From Methylobacter sp. (GTDB lineage Bacteria; Pseudomonadota; Gammaproteobacteria; Methylococcales; Methylomonadaceae): a DNA stretch of 47,790 bases. How positions within the stretch are numbered: the stretch's first letter is position 1; every line of letters starts with the position of its first letter. Below are positions 26,102 through 33,935 of this stretch, in pieces. The DNA lies in contig NZ_JALOCF010000036.1 of the NCBI RefSeq assembly GCF_023227905.1, forward strand, positions 1 through 47,790, written 5' to 3'. The notes beneath the pieces were generated by a model. It was not told the DNA's origin. It saw nothing but the letters and a program-made list of their open reading frames with translations, and searched no databases. A program made the position numbers and the translations under genes.

Positions 26102-26114
26102 GGATATAAAAATA

Positions 26115-26639
26115 ATGAAAGCTTGCGAGTCCTGTAGCCGTGTTGAAATCGGCAAAAATCACCAAAAAATCCCGGTACTGCAAAGAGGCATAGGCATGGT
26201 CTTGGTGTACCTGCCCATCCTTACCCTTCCGTTTGTGTTTGCCAGCGCTTATATGACTTACTGGCACTTGCTGCTGATTGGCGCCAAAAACCTCAAAACT
26301 TACTCTGACTTTCTGCCTGACCGTGCCAGCCATCGCTATACCTTAAAAAATCAAATCACCATGCACGGCTCGTTCAAAACCAGCACCTCACAGTCAAAAC
26401 TGTTCTGGATTCTGAACTGCACTTGGTATTGCCCTTACAGCGTCGCCTTGTTCGAGTGGCATGCTTATATGGTCAAGATTGTCGAGAACTGGTGGTGCCC
26501 GTTCGGCCATGACAAAAAGGAAGGTTATGACAACGCCAAGATAGATAAGTCTTTCTGGCATATTTATCCAGAGGATATTGTCAAACTGGAACCGGAAGAC
26601 CGCGACAATCCCATCTGGAATGACGACGGAGATAAGTAA
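26115..26639 (+). CDS. Membrane protein of unknown function, Cys/Trp-rich
   Basis: Protein of 174 aa, not a family I can name. It begins MKACESC, has one or two hydrophobic helices (about residues 22-60, GMVLVYLPILTLPFVFASAY) and a second conserved-looking part rich in aromatic residues and cysteines (LNCTWYCPYS, NWWCPFGH), followed by an acidic tail. The cysteine pairs and tryptophans suggest a metal, heme or redox site near the membrane surface. The Shine-Dalgarno GAGGATAT lies 10 nt before the ATG. Its neighbour upstream carries a CcoI-like metal motif. Function is open. Confidence 0.7.
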   Translation: MKACESCSRVEIGKNHQKIPVLQRGIGMVLVYLPILTLPFVFASAYMTYWHLLLIGAKNLKTYSDFLPDRASHRYTLKNQITMHGSFKTSTSQSKLFWILNCTWYCPYSVALFEWHAYMVKIVENWWCPFGHDKKEGYDNAKIDKSFWHIYPEDIVKLEPEDRDNPIWNDDGDK

Positions 26640-26643
26640 GTTG

Positions 26644-26708
26644 GACGAAGGGCAAAAGGCGAAAGGCTAAAAAACCTTCCGTGTGCCTTTAGCCCTTCGC
26701 CCTTCGCG
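26644..26708. repeat. Palindromic repeat family B, copy 1
   Basis: Left arm GACGAAGGGCAAAAGGCG and right arm CTTTAGCCCTTCGCCCTTCG form an imperfect inverted repeat. The right arm ends 6 bp before the dusB ATG, occupying the place of the ribosome binding site. The second copy is at 29595. Confidence 0.8.
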
Positions 26709-26714
26709 TTCTCT

Positions 26715-27698
26715 ATGCAAATTGGTCCTTATCAACTGGAAAACAATCTGATCCTGGCGCCCATGGCCGGTATCAGCGATCGGCCGTTCAGAGAGTTGTG
26801 CAAGCAATTCGGCGCAGGTTTGGCCGTATCTGAAATGGTCGCATCCAATCCGGCTTTAAGCCGACATAAAAAAACGTTATTAAAAACGGACCATAGCGGT
26901 GAAGTCGGCATACGTTCCGTGCAGATCCTAGGCACCGATCCCCAACAAATGGCCGATGCGGCAAAGCTCAACGCCCAAAAAGGCGCCCAAATTATCGACA
27001 TTAATATGGGTTGCCCGGCCAAAAAAGTCTGTTCAGTCGCGGCAGGCTCTGCATTATTAAGGGATGAAGCGCTGGTAAAGCGGATACTTGACGCAGTCGT
27101 TAACGCCGTCGATATTCCGGTTACATTAAAAATCCGTACCGGCTGGGACATGCATAGCCGCAACGCCCTTGAAATCGCTCAAATAGCCGAAAATGCAGGC
27201 ATTGCGGCACTGACCATTCACGGACGAACTCGTGCCTGCAAATTTGACGGGCAGGCCGAACATGAAACTCTTAAAAGGGTGAAACAAACCATCAGCATTC
27301 CGGTTATCGCCAACGGCGATATTGATTCCCCCGAACAGGCTCAGTTTGTGCTCCACTCAACCGGTGCGGACGCCATAATGATCGGCCGCGCCGCCCAAGG
27401 AAATCCATGGCTATTTAGCCAAATAAGTCACTTTATCAACCACGGTAAACACCTTGAAAAACCAACAATTAATGACATACACAGCACTCTCATGAATCAT
27501 TTGGATAAACTATATAGCTTCTACGGTAAAGCGAGCGGTGTTAGAATAGCCAGAAAACATATAGCCTGGTATTTCAAGCATATTGAGTCCGTAGCTCAAG
27601 ACGCGCGGAATATCATCAATCAGGCACAGTGTCCATCCCAACAAATAGCGCTGATTAATTTGGCATTTAAACCTTTAACCACCGACCGTGCTGAATAA
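26715..27698 (+). CDS. dusB: tRNA-dihydrouridine synthase B
   Basis: FMN-dependent reductase making dihydrouridine in tRNA, 327 aa. N-terminal LAPMAGISDRPFRELC (FMN binding), catalytic cysteine in NMGCPAKKV near residue 100, and the LTIHGRTR and ADAIMIGRAAQGNPW signatures of DusB. It is followed directly by fis, the ancient dusB-fis operon of gammaproteobacteria. No Shine-Dalgarno is seen because the palindromic repeat reaches the start codon. Confidence 0.96.
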   Translation: MQIGPYQLENNLILAPMAGISDRPFRELCKQFGAGLAVSEMVASNPALSRHKKTLLKTDHSGEVGIRSVQILGTDPQQMADAAKLNAQKGAQIIDINMGCPAKKVCSVAAGSALLRDEALVKRILDAVVNAVDIPVTLKIRTGWDMHSRNALEIAQIAENAGIAALTIHGRTRACKFDGQAEHETLKRVKQTISIPVIANGDIDSPEQAQFVLHSTGADAIMIGRAAQGNPWLFSQISHFINHGKHLEKPTINDIHSTLMNHLDKLYSFYGKASGVRIARKHIAWYFKHIESVAQDARNIINQAQCPSQQIALINLAFKPLTTDRAE

Positions 27699-27699
27699 T

Positions 27700-27984
27700 A
27701 TGAACGCATCCCAAAAAAGTGCTGAAGTCATTAACATAGACAGCAAAAAAATCGCCGCCATTCCCTTATCCGCGCATGTGAAGCAGACAGTGGAGCAATA
27801 TTTTTTGCACCTGAATGGTCATGATGCAGTGGATTTGCATGCCATGGTTATCGGTGAAGTCGAAAAGCCGTTATTGCAAGCCACACTGGAACATTCCGGC
27901 TACAACCAAACCAAAGCCGCTAAAGCGCTGGGCTTGAGCCGCAGCACCTTGCGTAAAAAACTGGAATTCTACGGCCTGTCCTAA
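27700..27984 (+). CDS. fis: DNA-binding protein Fis
   Basis: Nucleoid-associated protein and global regulator of stable RNA synthesis and DNA inversion. ATG 27700 gives 94 aa; a GTG at 27688 would give 98 and overlap the dusB stop. E. coli Fis is 98 aa, so the start is uncertain. The C-terminal helix-turn-helix YNQTKAAKALGLSRSTLRKKL is nearly identical to the family consensus. It lies one base after dusB. In E. coli the operon is growth-phase regulated from upstream of dusB; here a palindromic repeat fills the space before dusB. Confidence 0.95.
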   Translation: MNASQKSAEVINIDSKKIAAIPLSAHVKQTVEQYFLHLNGHDAVDLHAMVIGEVEKPLLQATLEHSGYNQTKAAKALGLSRSTLRKKLEFYGLS

Positions 27985-28032
27985 TGCCCAAACAAGGCTG
28001 GTTTTACCCCTCCCCTTCATTCTGAGATCTGC

Positions 28033-29589
28033 ATGAACAAAAAAGTCACTCGCGCGCTGGTCAGCGTATCCGATAAATCCGGTATCGTGGATTTTTGCCT
28101 GGAGCTCCATCAATTAGGCATCGAAATCCTGTCTACCGGCGGCACTGCCAAGACACTGGCTGAACATAATATTCCAGCGACCGAAGTTTCCGATTACACC
28201 GGTTTTCCTGAAATGATGGATGGCCGGGTTAAAACCTTGCACCCCAAAGTCCACGGCGGCATTTTGGCCCGCCGCGGCATTGATGACGCGGTGATGGCGG
28301 CAAATGGTATTAAGCCGATCGATATGGTGGTGGTTAACCTGTATCCCTTCGAACAGACCATCGCCAATCCTGACTGCGATTTAGATACCGCCATTGAAAA
28401 CATCGATATTGGTGGTCCGACCATGATCCGCGCCGCTGCCAAGAATCATGCCGACGTAGCAGTGATCGTCGATCCGGCCGATTACACCGCAGTTATTGCC
28501 GAACTAAAAAACAGCAACGGGCTTTCTCATCAAACCCGCTTCAACCTGGCACTAAAAAGCTTTGAACACACGGCGCGTTATGACACCGCGATCTCAGCCT
28601 ATCTTGGCAATATTAACAACGTGCAATTTCCTGAAACGCTGAATTTGCAGTTTTACCGCAACCAGACCATGCGTTATGGCGAAAATCCGCACCAAAACGC
28701 CGCTTTTTACCGCGAAAAAGCACCGGCCAGCGGCACGATCGCGGCTGCCAAACAACTGCAAGGCAAAGAGTTATCCTACAATAATATTGCCGATGCCGAT
28801 GCCGCCCTGGAATGCGTCAAATCATTTGGCGACCAACCGACCTGCGTTATCGTCAAGCATGCCAACCCTTGCGGCGTAGCCCAGGCTAGCAGCCTGCTTG
28901 ATGCTTACGATAAAGCTTACGCCACCGATCCCACTTCCGCATTCGGCGGCATTATCGCGTTTAACCGTGAGCTGGACGAACAAACCGCTGCTGAAATCGT
29001 CAAACGCCAATTTGTCGAAGTCATCATTGCGCCGTCTGTCAACGCGGCTGCACAAACCGTTTTAGCTGAAAAACAAAATGTTCGCGTATTGGAATGCGGC
29101 CAATGGAGCCGCGATAAGCAACCGTCACTCGATTTCAAGCGCGTTGCCGGTGGCCTATTAGTTCAGGACAAGGATTTGGGCGAAATCAGCGCGGCTGACA
29201 TCAAAGTAGTCAGCAAACGTGCCCCGACCGAACAGGAGATGGCGGATTTGTTATTTGCCTGGAAAGTTGCCAAATTCGTCAAATCCAACGCGATCGTGTA
29301 CTGCAAAAACAGCCAGACTGTAGGCGTCGGCGCAGGACAGATGAGCCGGGTTTATTCGGCCAGAATCGCCGGCATCAAAGCCGCCGATGCGGGTTTGGAT
29401 GTGCCGGGTTCCGCAATGGCTTCCGACGCGTTCTTCCCGTTCAGGGACGGCATCGACTCCGCAGCCGAAGCAGGCATCACCGCCGTCATCCAGCCCGGCG
29501 GCTCGATGCGCGATAATGAAGTCATTGCCGCAGCCGATGAGCATAATATCGCAATGGTCTTTACCGGCATGCGTCATTTCAGGCATTAA
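28033..29589 (+). CDS. purH: Bifunctional AICAR formyltransferase / IMP cyclohydrolase
   Basis: Catalyses the last two steps of IMP synthesis, 518 aa. The N-terminal MGS-like IMP cyclohydrolase domain (ALVSVSDKSGIVDFC, LSTGGTAKTL, TLHPKVHGGIL) is followed by the formyltransferase domain with YGENPHQNA, catalytic KHANPCG (Lys-His) and the C-terminal GGSMRDNEVIAAADEH. Located 48 bp after fis, in the fis-purH-purD order I recall from Pseudomonas. Confidence 0.97.
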   Translation: MNKKVTRALVSVSDKSGIVDFCLELHQLGIEILSTGGTAKTLAEHNIPATEVSDYTGFPEMMDGRVKTLHPKVHGGILARRGIDDAVMAANGIKPIDMVVVNLYPFEQTIANPDCDLDTAIENIDIGGPTMIRAAAKNHADVAVIVDPADYTAVIAELKNSNGLSHQTRFNLALKSFEHTARYDTAISAYLGNINNVQFPETLNLQFYRNQTMRYGENPHQNAAFYREKAPASGTIAAAKQLQGKELSYNNIADADAALECVKSFGDQPTCVIVKHANPCGVAQASSLLDAYDKAYATDPTSAFGGIIAFNRELDEQTAAEIVKRQFVEVIIAPSVNAAAQTVLAEKQNVRVLECGQWSRDKQPSLDFKRVAGGLLVQDKDLGEISAADIKVVSKRAPTEQEMADLLFAWKVAKFVKSNAIVYCKNSQTVGVGAGQMSRVYSARIAGIKAADAGLDVPGSAMASDAFFPFRDGIDSAAEAGITAVIQPGGSMRDNEVIAAADEHNIAMVFTGMRHFRH

Positions 29590-29594
29590 TTTTA

Positions 29595-29667
29595 GACGAA
29601 GGGCAAAAGGCGAAAGACAAAAAAACTCCCCTTAGCCCTTAGCCCTTAGCCCTTAGCCCTTAGCCTT
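29595..29667. repeat. Palindromic repeat family B, copy 2, with (CCCTTAG)5 tract
   Basis: Left arm GACGAAGGGCAAAAGGCG is shared with copy 1. The right arm is expanded into five exact tandem CCCTTAG heptamers (29629-29663). On the minus strand this reads as five GGG runs separated by CTAA, a pattern able to form a G-quadruplex. The tract ends 10 bp before the purD ATG and covers the Shine-Dalgarno position. Confidence 0.9.
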
Positions 29668-29673
29668 TTATTT

Positions 29674-30948
29674 ATGAAAATCCTCATCGTCGGCAGCGGC
29701 GGCCGTGAACACGCCCTCGCCTGGAAAGCCAAACAGTCACCCAAAGTCGAAAAAGTGTTCGTCGCACCCGGCAATGCCGGTACCGCGCTGGAACCGTCTG
29801 TAGAAAATATCGCCATTGCCGCCAACGATATTGACGCATTATTGGCATTTGCCCGGAAAGAAGCGATTGGCTTGACCATCATCGGCCCCGAAGTGCCTCT
29901 GGTTTTGGGTATCGTTGACCGTTTCCAGGAAGCGGGTCTCAAGTGCTTTGGCCCGACCGCAAAAGCCGCGCAGCTCGAAGGCTCCAAGACTTTTTGCAAA
30001 GATTTCATGATCCGCCACCACATTCCAACGGCGAAATACCAATCTTTTACCGACAAACAGCAAGCCATAGCCTACATAAAACAACAAGGCGCACCGATCG
30101 TAGTCAAGGCCGATGGCTTGGCCGCAGGCAAAGGCGTCATCGTCGCCCAGTCCGAACAGGAAGCAATAGCGGCTGTTGAAGATATGTTATCCGGCAATGT
30201 GTTCGGCGAAGCGGGCAATCGCGTTGTCGTCGAAGAATTCCTGACTGGCGAAGAAGCCAGCTTTATCGTCATAGCCGATGGCAAGCATGCCTTGCCGATG
30301 GCAACATCCCAGGATCATAAAGCCCGCGACAATGGTGACAAAGGCCCTAACACCGGCGGCATGGGTGCTTACTCCCCTGCCCCGGTCGTCACCCCTGAAC
30401 TTCACCAACGGGTCATGCGCGAAGTCATCGAGCCGACCTTAAAAGGTATGGCCGAAGACGGCCTGCCTTACACGGGCTTTCTGTATGCCGGCTTGATGAT
30501 CTCCGCAGACGGCGCTGTTAAAGTGCTAGAATACAATTGCCGTTTTGGCGATCCTGAAACGCAACCGATCATGATGCGCTTGAAGAGCGATCTGGTGGAG
30601 CTCTGCGAAGCCGCGCTGACCGGCAATCTCGACGAAACCAGCAGCGACTGGGACGAACGCGCCGCATTAGGCGTTGTTTTGGCGGCCGGCGGCTATCCTG
30701 ACGCCTCTCAAAGCGGCGCAGTTATTTCCGGCTTGCCGACTGAGGAACAAGAAGACCGCAAGGTGTTTCATGCAGCCACCCAACAAGTCGGTGACGATCT
30801 GGTTACGGCCGGCGGACGGGTGCTATGCGCTTGCGCTTTGGGCCATGATATCAAGGAAGCCCAAAGCAAAGCCTACGCGCTAACTAATAACATCCATTGG
30901 GATAATGTCTATTACCGTACCGATATTGGTTTTAAGGCTATTCGGTAG
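29674..30948 (+). CDS. purD: Phosphoribosylamine-glycine ligase
   Basis: ATP-grasp ligase (GARS) forming glycinamide ribonucleotide in purine synthesis, 424 aa. Start MKILIVGSGGREHALAWK is the N-terminal nucleotide-like motif; ATP-grasp elements include PIVVKADGLAAGKGV, GEEASFIVIADG, NTGGMGAYSPAP and EYNCRFGDPETQ. Follows purH across a repeat containing five CCCTTAG units; no conventional ribosome binding site is visible. Confidence 0.97.
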   Translation: MKILIVGSGGREHALAWKAKQSPKVEKVFVAPGNAGTALEPSVENIAIAANDIDALLAFARKEAIGLTIIGPEVPLVLGIVDRFQEAGLKCFGPTAKAAQLEGSKTFCKDFMIRHHIPTAKYQSFTDKQQAIAYIKQQGAPIVVKADGLAAGKGVIVAQSEQEAIAAVEDMLSGNVFGEAGNRVVVEEFLTGEEASFIVIADGKHALPMATSQDHKARDNGDKGPNTGGMGAYSPAPVVTPELHQRVMREVIEPTLKGMAEDGLPYTGFLYAGLMISADGAVKVLEYNCRFGDPETQPIMMRLKSDLVELCEAALTGNLDETSSDWDERAALGVVLAAGGYPDASQSGAVISGLPTEEQEDRKVFHAATQQVGDDLVTAGGRVLCACALGHDIKEAQSKAYALTNNIHWDNVYYRTDIGFKAIR

Positions 30949-31003
30949 TTTTTTGCTTTCCTGTTTATTTATCTAATATAATTAAAATACGGTTTTTAGA
31001 CAG

Positions 31004-31753
31004 ATGCCAGAAATAAATGCCATTAATATTTTTAATAAGTATTTCGAGATGGTTCCTGCGGTTACCGACGAACTTAAGCATGAAGTATATAAATTACGTT
31101 ATCAAGTCTATAGCACTGAAAATGGAGATAAAACAGGATTTAATAATTTTATAGACCATTCTGGCGAAATAGAATTTGATGAATACGACTCGCATTCAAG
31201 TCATTATTTAATTCGCCATCGTGAGCTTCGAACTTATATGGCAACTACCCGACTTATTTTGCCAAATGCCCATAATGGAAAAAAACTATTTCCAATAGAA
31301 AAACACAGCCAGATTGATGATGTTGATTTATTAAAATTAATACCCCGACATAATTTGGCTGAGCTGTCCCGATTTTGTATATCGAAAGAATTTAGGCGCA
31401 GGAAAAACGAGGGGCATTTATTGATCACTAACGATATTGTTGGTTCAAAAGTTATATTTGAACAAGAAGAAAAACGGAGCTCTTCCTATTTGACACTGGC
31501 TTTAATTGCATGCGGCATTAAAATGAGCTCTGAAAATAATATTCATTACTGGTACGCTTTCATGGAACCAGCTTTGATTCGGATTATTTCGGCATTAGGC
31601 ATACATTTTGTTGAAATTGGCCCATTAGTGAACCACTACGGCCTACGCCAACCTTGTGTGATTAAGATAGATGATCTCCTGGATGGCGTAGCCAAAAAAA
31701 ATTTAAATCATTGGAATATGCTAACTAATAACGGGCAAATCCGGCCGCGATAA
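31004..31753 (+). CDS. PEP-CTERM/exosortase system-associated acyltransferase
   Basis: GNAT-fold N-acyltransferase-like protein of 249 aa. The start (FNKYFEMVPAVTDELKHEVYKLRYQVY) and the later stretches EFDEYDSHSSHYLIRH and AELSRFCISKEFRRR match the family annotated as PEP-CTERM/exosortase system-associated acyltransferase, related to autoinducer synthases. The product is not known. No exosortase or PEP-CTERM protein lies in the window, so the rest of the system should be elsewhere in the genome. The gene is visibly richer in A+T than purH/purD beside it, which may mark horizontal gain. It stands alone between purD and a convergent TonB receptor gene. Confidence 0.82.
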   Translation: MPEINAINIFNKYFEMVPAVTDELKHEVYKLRYQVYSTENGDKTGFNNFIDHSGEIEFDEYDSHSSHYLIRHRELRTYMATTRLILPNAHNGKKLFPIEKHSQIDDVDLLKLIPRHNLAELSRFCISKEFRRRKNEGHLLITNDIVGSKVIFEQEEKRSSSYLTLALIACGIKMSSENNIHYWYAFMEPALIRIISALGIHFVEIGPLVNHYGLRQPCVIKIDDLLDGVAKKNLNHWNMLTNNGQIRPR

Positions 31754-31808
31754 AGCCGCCGAATTTCGCATCAATATTACTTATTGCAAACCTATTCTAT
31801 TTGTTTAT

Positions 31809-33935
31809 TTAAAAGCCAATAACGGCTTCAATATAGAAGCTTCTTCCCGGCAATGGGATATTTTGCGGCAGTGCAGGGCTTGCAGGCTCAAGATTATTAG
31901 CATCGAACATATTGCGGATGGATGCTGACAGATTAAGATGCCCAAATAGTTTTTTGCCTCGCAATGTTAAGTCAATCGTCTCATAATCTTTTAGTGATCT
32001 ATTATCGTCGAATGCACTGGTTCGGCTGCCGATCCAGTTAACCTGCGGCTGTAATTGCCACTGCGGCAAAAACTGCCAGCCAACTGCTGTATATACATGA
32101 TGCTCAGGTACACCTGTCACTCGGCTATTAGTGTCGGTGCTACGGGCGTTTTGCCAAGCGTAATTACCCATTACATTCCAATTTTCAGTGGCTTGCCAGT
32201 TCCATTCGAACTCAGTGCCGTAACCATTCTGATTGCCGCTATTTTGAAAGGTGACCGATCCTGCCGGTATGGCGATAAGATTTTCAATTTCATAATAATA
32301 CAGATTGACTGCCGTTCTCAGTCCAGAGAAAGGCCGGTAATCAAAAGCCCATTCAACAGTGTTAATGATCTCCGGCTTTAACTGCTTGTTGCCAACGATG
32401 ACAGGATTATTCTGGTTGCCTTGCTCTGAAAAGTTTGGCGCCCTGAAGGCTTTGCCATACAACAGTTTGCTGGTCAGTTGCTCATTAATGTCCCAAACCA
32501 GGGCTGCACGCGGATTTACGGTGTTGCCAAAATCAGAATAGTCATCGAAGCGCACACCGGTTGTTAACTGCCAATGTTCAGCGAATTGCCATTCATCCTG
32601 TGCTACAGCAGACCAGATTGATCGGTGGGTATCGGGTAAATACACAAACTGTGTACCAGTCACATCAGTTAAGGCGCCACTAACTACTGCGGGCAGCGGC
32701 GTCCCATAACCGAAATTTCTACTCTCACTGGTAGTGATCTCTTCATACCGAAAGCCTGTGCCTAACCGCAACACATGATTGCCCCAACCCTGATAGATTG
32801 AACTCAACTCAATGGACGGAATTTTCTCTATTCGCCCTAAATTATTATTGACGCCATTAGGAAAAAACGTCCTTGGAACTAAAGGATCAAGCGTATTGCT
32901 GATATTTCCAGTATCAGTAACCGGCAGGCTGGCATTATTTGGAAAAACCTGAAATGCCGCGTTAAAATCAGCCTGCAGGTAACTGAAATGTGCCGTCAGT
33001 TCCAAATCGTCAAACCAGTCCTCTGTGGAGAAACGCACATCCCCCAGGTATTGCTCCCCGTTAGCTTTACCCCTTGGATCTAGCGTTGCATTAACACCAG
33101 CGCGAGCACCGCCATCAATTTCATTGAAGCCCCAGAAGCCGATATCCCAATGCTTACGCTGTAATGAGAGATGCCCATTCAAAGTTTCATAGCGAGTCGG
33201 CATTGCCCCTGGCGCTAAAGAGGCATGGGTGCCAAATGCATTATCTTTAACGGTTTGAGCGTCAGCATTAAGAATCCGCCCGTCATCCCCGCTGGTATGC
33301 TGGTATTGCAAACTGGTCGCAACATCCCAGCCCGCCCACTTGGCGCCATGTTGCCCCCAACCGCTCTGGGTGCTGTGATCACCTACGCGGGCACCAACTT
33401 TTGTGCCATCAATATCCTTGGCTTTTTTGGTAATAATATTAATAACCCCCGCAAAAGCATCCGCGCCATAAAGTGCTGACCCAGGCCCCCTGATAACTTC
33501 CACTCGTTGAATTGCTTCAACAGGCAATTCCATACCGGACATCGTTGTGCCACGGAACGGCGTAGTGATGCGCGTACCGTTTAACATTATCAGAAGTTGT
33601 GAATTGGTGGGGTTTTGTATGCCGCGAACACTGTAATTATAATCATAAGTGCTTCTTTGCAAGCTGGCATGAACCCCAGGCACTGTCTCCAAAACCTCAT
33701 GCAGTTCGGTCGCCCCCATAGATTTGATCTGTTCAGCGGTAATGACACTGGTTACTGCGGCAGATTGGAAAATCGGCTTTGGCGTTCCGGTGGCAATGCT
33801 GACGATAGGTGTCGCGGCAAGTTCAGCCGGCGACATGGCAAAGAAATCATCCACCTTATTTGCCTCTGCCTTAACAAAATCGCTGTAAAGCATCAGCGCC
33901 AAACAGTTAACAACAAGTGTGGTTTTGACTTTCAT
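31809..33935 (-). CDS. TonB-dependent outer-membrane receptor
   Basis: Outer-membrane beta-barrel receptor of 708 aa. Signal peptide MKVKTTLVVNCLALMLYSDFVKA, then a plug domain (AVTSVITAEQIKSMGATELHEVL, NGTRITTPFRG, RVEVIRGPGSALYGADAFAGVINIITK, residues about 55-175), then a barrel ending in aromatic Phe (YIEAVIGF). The plug resembles receptors of the iron/vitamin/copper class, but the ligand cannot be read from the sequence. A classical TonB box is not obvious. Its ATG overlaps the stop of the GGDEF-EAL gene by four bases (ATGA), so it is the last gene of a yfiR-signalling-receptor operon, which suggests a sensory role rather than pure uptake. Confidence 0.93.
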   Translation of the reverse strand: MKVKTTLVVNCLALMLYSDFVKAEANKVDDFFAMSPAELAATPIVSIATGTPKPIFQSAAVTSVITAEQIKSMGATELHEVLETVPGVHASLQRSTYDYNYSVRGIQNPTNSQLLIMLNGTRITTPFRGTTMSGMELPVEAIQRVEVIRGPGSALYGADAFAGVINIITKKAKDIDGTKVGARVGDHSTQSGWGQHGAKWAGWDVATSLQYQHTSGDDGRILNADAQTVKDNAFGTHASLAPGAMPTRYETLNGHLSLQRKHWDIGFWGFNEIDGGARAGVNATLDPRGKANGEQYLGDVRFSTEDWFDDLELTAHFSYLQADFNAAFQVFPNNASLPVTDTGNISNTLDPLVPRTFFPNGVNNNLGRIEKIPSIELSSIYQGWGNHVLRLGTGFRYEEITTSESRNFGYGTPLPAVVSGALTDVTGTQFVYLPDTHRSIWSAVAQDEWQFAEHWQLTTGVRFDDYSDFGNTVNPRAALVWDINEQLTSKLLYGKAFRAPNFSEQGNQNNPVIVGNKQLKPEIINTVEWAFDYRPFSGLRTAVNLYYYEIENLIAIPAGSVTFQNSGNQNGYGTEFEWNWQATENWNVMGNYAWQNARSTDTNSRVTGVPEHHVYTAVGWQFLPQWQLQPQVNWIGSRTSAFDDNRSLKDYETIDLTLRGKKLFGHLNLSASIRNMFDANNLEPASPALPQNIPLPGRSFYIEAVIGF

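Noticed and set aside
29629..29663. Tandem CCCTTAG units as a CRISPR array or telomere-like end
   Set aside because: Units are 7 bp with no spacers, there are no cas genes, and coding continues normally on both sides.
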